Source of the DNA: Sipunculus nudus
Lineage: Eukaryota; Annelida; Sipuncula; Golfingiida; Sipunculidae
Length of the DNA stretch: 64,000 nucleotides
Assembly: GCA_026874595.1 (NCBI GenBank)
Contig: CM049316.1
Span: 35,907,339 to 35,971,338, forward strand
Direction: 5' to 3'
Positions 13,301-22,200 of this stretch are shown in pieces. The translations under genes were made by a program, and so were the position numbers. Numbering within the stretch: position 1 is the first letter of the stretch; each line of letters begins with the position of its first letter. The notes below the pieces were generated by a model. The model searched no databases, had not been told where the DNA came from, and saw nothing but the letters and a program-made list of their open reading frames with translations.

Positions 13301-16300
13301 GGTCACCAGATACATGACGGGTGTATTATGCACATTCACAGTGCTCTTGTTATACTTTATAATTGCAGGAAGATGCTGAGAATGTCAGAGGCTGTTGATG
13401 ATATGGTTGCCTTCTGTAAGATCACAGACCACATTTACTACCAGATCCTGTTGTCGAATGATCCCAATCTGGCTCCCTCCAAAGAAATCCTCCAGAAGAT
13501 TGAGAGGCGACAGCTGTACAAGTGTATTGGCCAAACCCAGCCAAACCGTGACAAGACAGTAAAAAATGTGAGAGTTCTGTTAAATATTATTGATTCATCT
13601 GTAAACTATATAACATATATATAAACTATACAGCAGCATTTCTTCTGCCATTTTGAAGGAATACTTAGTACTGCCGATCTGTGGGCAAGATGATTTATAA
13701 TGATTTCTCCTATGGGCTGCAAACAGCAGAAAACTATAGAATAAATTTATCATTCATATAGTTATATATATAGTATATATATATATATTGTAAAGCCTCA
13801 AAATTACTTCCACGGTCTTCGATAAACTGTTTGCATTTACAAGGTGATCGTCTGAGCGAGGTCTGATATAAAGAGCAAAAAAATAGGGATTATGAAAAAG
13901 TAGTTGTTATTTTATATTTGTAATCTCATTAGTTCAGATCGGTTCATTTAAGAAAAAGGCACTGCATCCTGTACAGACTGACCTCATGGACTGCGTGTGG
14001 CCAGTGAATGGGGCTGTAGTTTACCAACTTTTTATTTAGAATCAATGTAATACAGATCTGATTTTGTATATTGCAGAGTGAAATTCCAGAAATTAAGAAG
14101 CAGATCACAACAGCGCTGTCTGCAGAGGACCTGGGCTGCCCTCAGCTGTCTACGGAGGATCTTATCATTCATGTGAGTTTGATAACTTCTGGTGTTTCAT
14201 TTGTCCACCAGATGTCCCTGCAGGTGCTGCCTACCTTCAACTTTCCATCATGAGCCAGTTTAACCCATTTACCAGTAACAGCAAATTCAAGCTGATGGTT
14301 GTACTGCTGAATATGAAAGAAGCATTCACTCAGATTTCTGAAATGTTAAATCTTAATTAAAATTACTTTTCACATATATGAGTGGCATGTTATGTTTACC
14401 TGAAAATCTGACTGGGCATTGGTGTCAAATGAAAAGTGATTGCTTTTATTTAAGTTTATGGTGCTGCATTCTTCAGTCACTGCATCTAGTGATTCACCAT
14501 AGAGTTTAGTTCAGAATAACAACTTTACTTCATGTTTCATTGCCTTAGATGGTTAAGTGAGGGTACAGTTAAATCAGTTACAGAATTTCCTTTTTGGGAA
14601 ATTAATAGACAAGGGTAGTATTGACAAATAATATATTACTGTATGTAATTTCAAGCATTATTTGAAGATTTTTCAAAAAGACATTTCCACAATGGGACAT
14701 ATTTAAATTTGCCTTTGAGCATGACTAAGGCGGAAAAATGGCAAGTAAGGAAACATTCAGTCAGTAGTCGCCAGTTATTCTCATTATTTAGGTGTGTATG
14801 TATTTTTGTTCATCACTCCAGATTATTAAGATGGATTATGGCATGAAACAGCAAAATCCCATTGACTTCATCAGGTTCTACATGAAACGTGACCCAACAA
14901 AGCCTATTCAGGTCCGCAAGGATCAGGTAAGTGCAGTCACTGTACCTCCACCTAATGGTTGGATATTATGTTTTGCTTTTGTTTGGTTCCCGTAAAAAAA
15001 CGCATATACGTCGAGAAATTTGTTCCCAAAAAGTTAATCCAAGAAAGGGAGTCAACTTATGTGCAGGTCTAAGCCTGAGAGGCAAAATTTTGCACGAACT
15101 TAGTCAAACTGTCGGCCTGAATGTCTTAACTGATCGACAACTAGATATCTGTTTCCGGTGAAGTCAGGTACACAAGTCCCCTTTTGGTCTAAAAATACAG
15201 TCTAATAAGGTTTCCGAATATTTTTTTTTTTCAAATTTTGACCATTTACGCTGTTCTTTCATTTGAATAATGCAGTATATTAAAATGTTTACAATTTACA
15301 TGGTTGATGACAACCAGGAAATGACCCTCGTCTAGCTATAATGAGCTTCATTCAAGGGCGATTAAGTATGAGTGCAAGAGGCAAGGGTATTGGTTGTTTT
15401 GTCTGTTAGCAACTTTATTCAAAAGCTTAAAATGAATTTTAATGTGGAGGGTTAGGGTAACCCAAGGAACTGTCCATTAAATTTTTTAGATAATCTTGAG
15501 AACCATTGTTTGATTTTAATTAAGGATTCTTTGCAATTGTTAGATTGCGCTGTTTCTTTATCCATGCTTAAGGCATAGGTCATTCACTGGTATAAGGGCT
15601 GCTTTTTACAGACTTTTCATGTGAAACACAGAGCAAGGTTTGATTTCATTTGTTAGAGGTTGTAGTCTCTTACTGCTTTCTAGTTTATATAATTACAGTT
15701 TCATAATATCATAAAAGATTTATGTAAAGCAGCCTCATGTTTCCAACTCGTTATTTAATAATATACAATTGTAGTAGGCATTCTTCTGCCTTTTGAGACC
15801 AGGGCACTGCACTTGTCCATGCTTAAGGCATAGGTCATTCACTGGTATAAGGGCTGCTTTTTACAGACTTTTCATGTGAACCACAGAGCAAGGTTTGATT
15901 TCATTACAGTTAGAGGTTGTAGTCTCTTACTGCTTTCTAGTTTATATAATTACAGTTTCATGATATCATAAAAGATTTATGTAAAGCAGCCTCATGTTTA
16001 CAACTCGTTATTGTATCCGCCAAAACGAAGTTTTGCGGATACTATGTTTTTGACCGGGTTCCGCCGCCGCTGCGTTCGTTTCCGGAGAACTCCTCTGAGA
16101 CTACTGGACAGATTTTTCCGAAACTTACACAAATTATCGGGTCACATGTGAACTGGTGCCTAACCAAGTGACCTTGACCTCTGACCTTTCGTCTCTGCCC
16201 AGCATCCGTTTGTGCGTCTGTTTCCACACATAAACCCATATATCTCGGGAACCGTTTGACCGATCCGGAAAAAAATTTTACACAAATGTAGCCCTGGGAA

Positions 16301-19145
16301 AGCTTTATAACATACACAACAAAAGGTGGCGCCACCTGCAACCATGTTTGCACAGTGTCCATCTGTTCATCTGCCTGGGGTTAAAATCACTCATATCTCT
16401 GCAGTGATTTGACTAATTCACCTAAAATTCGGCATGCATATACATCCTAGATAGCTTTCTCAATTTTGTGACAGGTGGCGCCACCTACATTCACGTTAAC
16501 GCTCCACACATAATCCCAGATATCTCGGGAACCGTTTGACCGATCCGGAAAAAAAATTTACACAAATGTAGCCCTGGGATAGCTTTATAACATACACAAC
16601 AAAAGGTGGCGCCACCTGCAACCATGTTTGCACAGTGTCCATCTGTTCATCTGCCTGGGGTTAAAATCACTCATATCTCTGCAGTGGTTTGACTAATTCA
16701 CCTAAAATTCGGCATGCACATACATCCTAGATAGCTTTCTCGATTTTGTGACAGGTGACGCCACCTACATTCACGTTAACGCTCCACACATAATCCCATA
16801 TATCTCGGGAACCGTTTGACCGATCCGGAAAAAATTTTTACACAAATGTAGCCCTGGGATAGCTTTATTACATACACAACAAAAGGTGGCGCCACCTGCA
16901 ACCATGTTTGCACAGTGTTCATTTGTTCATCTGCCTGGGGTTAAAATCACTCATATCTCTGCAGTGGTTTGACTAATTCACCTAAAATTCGGCATGTGTA
17001 TACATCCTAGATAGCTTTCTTGATTTTATGACAGGTGGCGCCAACTACATTCACGTTAACACTCCACAAATAAATCCATATATCTCAGGAACCGTTTGAC
17101 CGATCCGGAAAATTTTTTTACACAAATGTAGCCCTGGGATAGCTTTATAACATACACAACAAAAGGTGGCGCCACCTGCAACCATGTTTGCACAGTGTCC
17201 ATTTGTTAATCTGCCTGGGGTTAAAATCACTCATATCTCTGCAGTGGTTTGACTAATTCACCTAAAATTCGGCATGTGTATACATCCTAGATAGCTTTCT
17301 TGATTTTATGACAGGTGGCGCCACCTACATTCACGTTTATGCTGCAGACATCCAAGCTCATATCTCGGGAACCGTTTGACCAATCAGGAAAAAAACTTTA
17401 CACAAATGTAGCCCTTGGATAGCTTTATAACATGAACAAAAATGGTGGCGCCACCTGCAGCCATTTTTGCACAGCGTCCATCTGTTTGTCTGCTGTGGGA
17501 TAAAATTACTCATATCTCTGCAGTGGTTTGACTTTTCCACATGAAATTTTGCATGTGTATATATCTTGGATAGTTTCTCGTTCAAATAACAGGTGGCGCC
17601 ACCTACAATCATGTTTATGTGGCAGAGATCCATTCTAATATTTAACACATGTAACTCTATATCCCCTTGCCACTCAATCAATGCCTCACTTCACCCGTCC
17701 TTTCTATGATTTGGCGGATACACGTAGTCGCTTGTCGACTACCCGTATTCTAGTTAAATAATATACAATTGTTGTAGGCATTCTTCTGCCTTTTGAGACC
17801 AGGGCACTGCACTTGTCGGTCAATCAGTCTGTATGTGTCATATGAGGTGACTGTGTAATATCACAGTAACATGGTAGTCAATGTATTAGGTTGTTGGGTA
17901 GTGAGAATGCATGGAATGATTGATTGATTGAATCAAGCTGAGATGTTATTTGATACAATAATCAGTTAATTTTTTTTCAATGTTGTATTAACTGTAATAT
18001 TCATTTTGATCTCTATCACTTACTGAGGACAGGAAAACAAATTTACATGGTGTAGGAATTACTGTTGTTTAACAGAGGAAGTCACCTTTTATCTTTCATC
18101 AGGTGTTAATGCAGTTTTAGCTTAGAACATTTAGACATAACTTGGTACTTGTAAATATGTAGATTTAATATTATGCGATATTATCTGAGCAGAATCTGAG
18201 GAGAATTCTTTCAGTAGACTTGCATCTGCAACTGAGTGTTATATAATTGTTAACAATAATCAAATAAGGATTTAAATCCAAAATGCAATGATTGATAATC
18301 CTATTAGATATTATGCAGATGGTTTTAACACTAGTGTCTTTTTACCAGTAAGTCAGTATGTTTGTAACACATGAATTGACTGAGTAATCCCACTCTCGTA
18401 TTGCAGTCTCTGTATTATATATCATGCTAATTTTAACTCACAGGTTTCTCAGATGCTTCCAGAGCAGTTTATGGAGTACCACATCCGTGTGTACTGCAAG
18501 AAAATAGATCCACTCAGCCTTGACATTGCCACCAAGTGCTTCAACGAATGGTGTAGTAAGGCAAAAGATTTCAGCAAACCTAAGGTAAACTTTCATAGCA
18601 TTATGTTGCATTATATCTAAATTCTTCAGAGATACTTAATTTTGAAGCGTTCATGGTGCCTTGGATAGCTTAGATTAATGGTTAAGTCAAATCAGAGATT
18701 TGATGATATGATAGACACAATATGTTAATTAAAAGGGTATCATTAGAATGCTGTTAACTCTACTCTTTTACATGTCTAAAAAGGTCAGAAAGTTGGTCAT
18801 TTATTGGCTTGACTCCCATTGTGCCTGTCTTGGCTGATGGCAAAATTGCAGCTGGGCTGGTGTCGACTGTAAATGTCAGACAGTAAGACTTGATCTGAAT
18901 GTGAATAACTTGTGCTGCCCTCTTCTTGGAAAGCAGTAAACAAATTAACAAAATTCGATAAAGGATGACCCTGCTTTGAATTAAATCATATTTAATATTT
19001 TGTGTATGGCGTTTGTCTGTCAGTCTCATGTTGTTTGTTTTTACAGGGAGGTGATGTACCAATTGAAATGACGCCATACAAGTCTAGCCAGGATGCATCA
19101 GCAGAGAAGGACCCATTCATTAAGGCAAAAACGAAACTCTTCTAA
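494..19145 (+). CDS. SAMHD1: SAMHD1-like dNTP triphosphohydrolase gene, partial (5' exons off window)
   Basis: SAMHD1 cleaves dNTPs to deoxynucleosides and triphosphate; in vertebrates it is a nuclear, dGTP/GTP-activated tetramer that limits dNTP pools and restricts retroviruses. Thirteen exons with GT/AG borders and matching phases encode about 441 residues here, aligning with human positions from about 171 to the C-terminus (human length 626). Visible motifs are CHDLG (His206, Asp207), HGPYSH (His210, His215), a His equivalent to His233 opening the third exon, [11 protein letters not shown] (Asp311, Lys312, Tyr315, Asp319), RFMKFARV (Arg333), SRDK (Arg352, Lys354) and YDMFYTR..LHRRAY.HK (Arg366, His370, Tyr374, His376, Lys377). 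All catalytic and most allosteric residues in range are kept, so the enzyme should be active. His167 and the SAM domain are off window. The odd feature is a duplicated exon. Antiviral function in this organism is only an inference. Confidence 0.95.
610..1502 (+). other. SAMHD1 intron a-b
   Basis: 893-bp intron. It holds a 14-bp perfect inverted pair (CCACAATTACGACC at 751-764 and its complement at 859-872), which bounds a possible short fold-back element. No coding features were found. Confidence 0.7.
1503..1573 (+). CDS. SAMHD1: SAMHD1 exon b (HGPYSH motif)
   Basis: 71 nt. The first two bases complete the Gly codon split with exon a, giving [15 protein letters not shown] and ending in EWK. 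The two histidines match human His210 and His215, which act in catalysis. Acceptor is ttttattcag and donor gtaata. The exon ends in phase 0. Confidence 0.93.
2028..2174 (+). CDS. SAMHD1: SAMHD1 exon c
   Basis: 147 nt, 49 codons, phase 0 at both ends. It begins [12 protein letters not shown], where the first His matches human His233, and contains FIKEQIRGP, a strongly conserved SAMHD1 signature. Acceptor is atcttatag and donor gtcagt. The end (MDMTPHK) is the variable loop between core helices. Confidence 0.92.
2690..2737 (+). CDS. SAMHD1: SAMHD1 exon d (short)
   Basis: 48 nt, 16 codons ([16 protein letters not shown]), phase 0 at both ends. Acceptor is gtttttttag and donor gtaagt. The KSFLYE end matches the human segment leading into the catalytic helix; the beginning is variable. 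Being in phase 0 at both ends it could be skipped without a frameshift. Confidence 0.88.
2738..4112 (+). other. SAMHD1 intron d-e
   Basis: 1,375-bp intron with no coding exon found on either strand and no clear repeat. It is AT-rich. Confidence 0.6.
4113..4277 (+). CDS. SAMHD1: SAMHD1 exon e (catalytic Asp and allosteric Arg/Lys)
   Basis: 165 nt, 55 codons, phase 0 at both ends. It contains [19 protein letters not shown], with equivalents of Asp311 (metal), Lys312, Tyr315 and Asp319, then QRFMKFARV (Arg333) and CSRDK (Arg352, Lys354). The last codon, Lys354, abuts the alternative exon pair. Acceptor is ataaccacag and donor gtatgg. Confidence 0.95.
4327..4390. repeat. (TA)n microsatellite
   Basis: About 64 bp of uninterrupted TA, lying just inside the intron after exon e. 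It reads as Tyr-Ile repeats in one frame, but that is an artefact. Confidence 0.97.
5264..5304. repeat. poly-C then poly-A tract
   Basis: A C-run broken by a few T, directly followed by about 17 A. The same C-then-A arrangement recurs at 33,480-33,497 and 59,255-59,290, suggesting one short repeat type. Confidence 0.9.
5611..5702 (+). CDS. SAMHD1: SAMHD1 alternative exon f1
   Basis: 92 nt, entering in phase 0 and leaving after the AT of a Met codon. It encodes [20 protein letters not shown], then [10 protein letters not shown]. Equivalents of human Arg366, His370, Arg372, Tyr374, His376 and Lys377 are kept. Asn358 is kept, Gly357 is Trp and Val378 is Thr. Acceptor is tctgcttttcag (strong) and donor gtgagt. 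It shares 20 of 31 residues with exon f2, and each joins exon e and exon g equally well in frame. The strong acceptor and intact motifs argue against a dead copy. Confidence 0.9.
7825..7916 (+). CDS. SAMHD1: SAMHD1 alternative exon f2
   Basis: 92 nt, with the same length, entry phase, exit phase and donor (gtgagt) as exon f1. It encodes [20 protein letters not shown], then [10 protein letters not shown]. It is closer to human over the second half (AYQHK, NIIxxM) and keeps Gly357, but has Asp at the position of Asn358 and Asn at Val378. Acceptor is gcatgtatttgtag, with a poorer pyrimidine tract than f1. Using f1 then f2 would create TGA across the f2-g junction; using neither would give TGA ten codons into exon g. 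Confidence 0.9.
7917..9503 (+). other. SAMHD1 intron f2-g
   Basis: 1,587-bp intron containing the 310-bp tandem duplication described separately. No coding exon was seen. Confidence 0.7.
8477..9104. repeat. recent ~310-bp tandem duplication with poly-G junctions
   Basis: Two nearly identical units, each headed by a G-run (22 G at 8477-8498; a shorter run at about 8797-8808) followed by ataagcagtacattcag and ending cctttatatgtttt. Only a few substitutions and one T-run difference separate them over about 300 bp, so the duplication is young. The G-runs may have primed the event. Confidence 0.9.
9504..9560 (+). CDS. SAMHD1: SAMHD1 exon g
   Basis: 57 nt. The first base completes the Met codon begun in f1 or f2, then [18 protein letters not shown] follows, leaving two bases of a Gly codon. 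It matches the human segment MITDAFLKADDY. Acceptor is tttgatacag and donor gtaagt. Confidence 0.93.
10551..12052 (+). mobile_element. Helitron/Helentron-like non-autonomous element, tandem-repeat core
   Basis: The 3' end is diagnostic: a 6-bp perfect hairpin (GTGTCG 12,032-12,037, CGACAC 12,041-12,046) lies two bases before a terminal CTAG (12,049-12,052) followed by T. The left side is a cluster of TTCCGTCC-type motifs starting near 10,551. Between them are about eight units of about 180 bp, each containing the motif gcagatattggcctgattt (first unit near 10,626, last near 11,870). There is no target-site duplication and no coding capacity. Helentron-derived elements such as bivalve pearl elements are known to carry such tandem cores. 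The exact 5' end is uncertain. Confidence 0.72.
10600..11990 (+). repeat. ~180-bp tandem array, about 8 units
   Basis: Units begin with a T-run plus gcaatgcctgcagatattgg, and include cagttacagatcgagttc, cgtcccagttgacctac and agaaaatttcatgaaaaat. Starts are spaced roughly 178-181 bp apart (10,626, 10,807, 10,987, 11,165, 11,346, 11,526). The last two units are more diverged and one is shortened. It is the internal core of the Helentron-like element. Confidence 0.92.
12857..13328. mobile_element. MITE-like element with inverted ends and internal repeats
   Basis: The ends are imperfect inverted repeats: tatacgcccttcat at 12,857 and atgacgggtgtatta at 13,314. The interior holds three diverged units of about 110-150 bp, each ending near ggtcacc (about 13,040, 13,152 and 13,303). 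The same terminus appears again at about 34,540. Its right end lies only 40 bp before exon h, so it may supply part of that exon's branch-point region. Confidence 0.6.
13369..13558 (+). CDS. SAMHD1: SAMHD1 exon h
   Basis: 190 nt. The first base completes a Gly codon, then [20 protein letters not shown], and on to [19 protein letters not shown] and [12 protein letters not shown]. It matches the human segment AIDDMEAYTKLTD through YVGETQP. Acceptor is ttataattgcag. The donor is gtaaaa after ACA, a weaker match; phase 0. Confidence 0.93.
13559..14076 (+). other. SAMHD1 intron h-i
   Basis: 518-bp AT-rich intron with short TA tracts near 13,760-13,790. Nothing else was recognised. Confidence 0.7.
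14077..14172 (+). CDS. SAMHD1: SAMHD1 exon i
   Basis: 96 nt, 32 codons, phase 0 at both ends. It encodes [20 protein letters not shown], then [12 protein letters not shown]. It corresponds to the human linker (KVLLDVKLKAEDFIV), which is variable in the family. Acceptor is tatattgcag and donor gtgagt. TEDLIIH matches the conserved AEDFIVD. Confidence 0.88.
14822..14926 (+). CDS. SAMHD1: SAMHD1 exon j
   Basis: 105 nt, 35 codons, phase 0 at both ends. It encodes [20 protein letters not shown], ending VRKDQ. MDYGMQEKNPID is a near-invariant SAMHD1 signature and is retained. Acceptor is catcactccag and donor gtaagt. Confidence 0.95.
15561..16010. repeat. 255-bp tandem duplication, second copy split by an insertion
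   Basis: Copy 1 is 15,561-15,815. Copy 2 runs from 15,816 to about 16,010, is interrupted by the Helentron-like element, and resumes at about 17,760-17,815 (ending agggcactgcacttg). Sequence between copies is nearly identical. Copy 1 therefore shows the unoccupied state of the insertion site. Confidence 0.88.
16016..17753 (+). mobile_element. Helentron-like non-autonomous element with five 280-bp units
   Basis: The left end carries TCCGCC inside a hairpin (GTATCCGC.C.AAAAC with its complement, 16,013-16,042). The right end has the matching complement TTTGGCGGATAC (subterminal inverted repeat, near 17,709-17,721), then a perfect 7-bp hairpin (GTAGTCG 17,724-17,730, CGACTAC 17,736-17,742) and terminal CTAG at 17,750-17,753 followed by T. 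The core repeats at exactly 280-bp spacing. It lies inside copy 2 of the 255-bp duplication without an obvious target-site duplication. These are Helitron/Helentron hallmarks. No protein is encoded. Confidence 0.8.
16224..17640 (+). repeat. 280-bp tandem array, five units
   Basis: The motif tatctcgggaaccgtttgac occurs at 16,241, 16,521, 16,801, 17,081 (one change) and 17,361, exactly 280 bp apart. Each unit also contains ggtggcgccacct-type palindromes and catatctctgcagtg. Units 2-4 are nearly identical; units 1 and 5 are more diverged at their outer edges, as expected for expansion from the middle. Confidence 0.95.
17816..18443 (+). other. SAMHD1 intron j-k, right part
   Basis: AT-rich intron sequence with no recognised feature, ending in the acceptor ttaactcacag. 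Confidence 0.6.
18444..18584 (+). CDS. SAMHD1: SAMHD1 exon k
   Basis: 141 nt, 47 codons, phase 0 at both ends. It encodes [20 protein letters not shown], and on to [15 protein letters not shown]. It matches human [20 protein letters not shown] through WCADRNFTKPQ, in the C-terminal lobe that helps hold the tetramer together. Acceptor is aactcacag and donor gtaaac. Confidence 0.95.
19047..19145 (+). CDS. SAMHD1: SAMHD1 last exon l with stop codon
   Basis: 99 nt including TAA at 19,143-19,145. It encodes [20 protein letters not shown], ending [15 protein letters not shown]..xMTPxK matches human GDVIAPLITPQK. The tail is shorter than, and unlike, the human tail. Acceptor is tttgtttttacag. Confidence 0.92.
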   Translation, partial: GGDVPIEMTPYKSSQDASAEKDPFIKAKTKLF

Positions 19146-19247
19146 TACTGTAATGTAAACAGACATAATTTCTACTGTGGTTGAATTTTTGTTCCCGAGG
19201 GTTTCGAATTTGTGATGCAACAAATACACAGATGAAAATTTGTTTAT

Positions 19248-19253
19248 AATAAA
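19248..19253 (+). promoter_or_regulatory. polyadenylation signal AATAAA of SAMHD1
   Basis: AATAAA 103 bases after the stop codon. Further AATAAA-like hexamers occur downstream (about 19,680), so longer 3' UTRs are possible. Confidence 0.6.
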
Positions 19254-22200
19254 GCCTCATTGGCATTTTATTATGTATGTTATCCAATGGACTACGCCTG
19301 TAGGTTTTAAAGTTAAAACAATGAGAAAATGAAAATCATGAAAAATTTGCTTCATAAATATGAAGCTAACCATAGTTTGTCTCGGTATATGTGCTTCAGA
19401 AGACAGGCCTATTTACATAATTGTCCTACTAGTAAGGCATCTAATATATTTCATTAAGTTTTGACATTGTTAGAGATAGTTATTAACATATCATGATACC
19501 ATGGCCATCAACTTGAAAGATTATGCATTTAAATAATCAATCAAGTTTTAATCAATCACTGCCATGAAAAGACACCATCAAATATATAGGACTGAGACAT
19601 AATCCAGAAATACAGACCTTTGACTGATGAGGCCTGAAAGTAAATGCTCAGACTAAATTTACTGCAGAGCCTGCACAAAATAAAATTTATATGGCCATAG
19701 ACATTCACTCTAATGCTTTTATTAATACTGCTGGATTATTCTTATTCCATATGGTATTACGCCCCTTTTGCAGCAGTTACAAACTGCAGTCGTCCAAGGT
19801 CTCCTTTTTGTTTTACCGACTGCTTAGTGTGGCAAGGTTTTCTGGGTCAGAACACCAGGGTGCGCACAGAGCAAAGAATTGTATTCAGACCAATGAGAGA
19901 GTGGTATTGCTTTTTGCATCCAGCACATAAAACATGCAAAACCAGTTCTCATTTGTCTGATTCTTGGCCCTGTGCCAGAAACACTGTTTTCAGACCTGGG
20001 ACGACTACAGTGTATAACCACTGCATAATGATACGTGTGGTTCTAATCTAGTCTTCCAAAAAGCTCAGGACCTAGGTACAATCACTTACAGTTAAAAAGT
20101 AGACTGACAGGTTTTCACTATCCTACCAAAGTTATACCAGGCATTACAAATATTTAATTGTGTTCAAGACCAAAGATAGTATTGGCTCAAGATCTGTGTT
20201 CATGTAAAGTGATGAACTTTAATGCTTCAGATTTGTGTTCATGTTCAGTGATGAATTTGACCAGATTTATGTTATGTTCAGTGATGAATTATATGGCTCA
20301 TTATGAAAAAAGTCCAGTCTATGTCAATAGATTGTTCTGATCCTGCTTAATAGAGTTAGTCCTGCTGCTTATTATTATACCAATAGATACATGTAGTTGA
20401 TATTTATCCAGATATTTAATACAGGCAGCTGTCATGACAAAATTAATGTTTTGCCCGATTTGTCTACATTCTCCAAGATGGATATGTTCTTAATATGTCT
20501 AATCTGCTTAAATTTATCCTCTAATTAATATGCTTTTTGCTACGTTTTTGTTGACACCCGAAGATGGTTTGAATATTTGATAAAATGCAACATTTGACAT
20601 TTTTAATCTGGTACAGGTTATGCCTTATGACGTTTGAGATGGGAACTCGATCTTTTAACCTATGACCTTGTCATCTCAGAAGAATTAGATTTGCAGAGTT
20701 TATCATCTGTATGCCTAATTCTCCTTTTTATTCACTTATGGGTATCAGCTCTTCTGAATCTGTCTCCATCATAAGGAACATTTTTTTCCTTGAGGAGAAA
20801 CTTTTTGAAAACTCAGAATTTTAATTTAAATTATAACTGTGTATAAGAACTGTGTTTTGTAGTAGGAAGCCTAGCAGATGGACTAACATGTTTTACTTTT
20901 TTCCTTGAAAAGCCCATGAAGTTTTGCAGACTGCATCAGTTTTGTAGAATTTCATGTTCACATGATAACAAAACCCTGCAATGTGTCGTTTTCTTGTGAC
21001 TGGTTTGTTGTAACTATTTGTGTGCCTTTATCAGGAAATGATAGTGTTAAAGAAAGGTTAATTAATGATAATTGTCACTCTTGTGAATATGTGGTTGATG
21101 TCTTCAAGTATGAAAGCTTGGACAAGGGAGTTGCTATTTGAAATCTGATGAAAACACATCTTGATACTTTTAGGCTCATGTTTGAAATAAACACATAAAA
21201 ACCACAAGAAAATACAAAGAGAATATCTGATTTGACCATTGAACAAGTGTGTTGTTGATGGCATCGAATATGAACTTCAGTGTTCATATTATGTTAAACA
21301 TAATATGTTAACATGTGTTTGTTAATGTGTTTGTGTGAAAAGGAGACCATTCATATGGACTGATAAACCGAACTGAATGATGTAATTTAAAAATGGCAAG
21401 GGAACCTTATTTTGCAAAGATGCTATACATGAAAAAATAATCCATGTTTAAAGAAGAGCTTTCATGGTGCTTCAAGTGTGTTGTATTATTAAGTAAGTAT
21501 TCACTAATGTGTAGTTTGCAGATGCCAGGAGTGGTTGACTATCCACACCCTAGGCAATGTATGTAATTCAATGAGTGTAAAAAACATTTTCATGTACCAT
21601 GCATTACCGATCTGCGCCATATATTTAAAAACCCATAAACATACCTGTTGCTTTGTATGACTGTATATATGGAATTTAATTAGGCGTAAATGTTTGAGTG
21701 TGTTCATGTACTGTCAAGAAAAAGCTAACCTGTGATCTATCCTGTACAAAGTTGAAACAGCACAAATTAAACACAAACACATCTATGCAGTTCGGAAAAG
21801 GTATGATTTTATACAGTATCATGTGTTCATATGTGGTTTGTTAGAAAGAGATGCATAGATGATAAAGGATTGTAGTTGCACTGAGTGATCACTTGTCATT
21901 TTAAGTTTGTTATATTGGTGCTGTTAGCCATCTATGCACTCGTTGATCTTAGTGAAAATAGTTGAGAGATATGGATTCGAAAAAACATTTATGACTGCAG
22001 TTTCAGTGAGATGCCTAGTGAGATGTGTAAAACATTAATTGCAGTGTTCAGTGATCCTGAAAACTGGCTTAATTAAATTTGAAAGGATTATTCAGTAATG
22101 GCATCACAGAGTACCTGTGAATTTCTTACAGAATAGAAGAAAGCTATTCCAAATTCTGCTCTTTATGGTTTTATTTGTCACATTTGTAGTTTACCACGCA

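Larger units (their letters stand above)
9561..13368 (+). other. SAMHD1 intron g-h
   Basis: 3,808-bp intron, largely filled by a Helentron-like element (10,551-12,052) and a MITE-like element (12,857-13,328). The stretches 9561-10,550 and 12,060-12,850 show no recognisable feature. Confidence 0.75.

Noticed and set aside
16224-17640. Satellite DNA or CRISPR array
   Set aside because: Only five 280-bp units, bounded by Helentron-type ends with an empty site nearby, so a mobile element explains it better.
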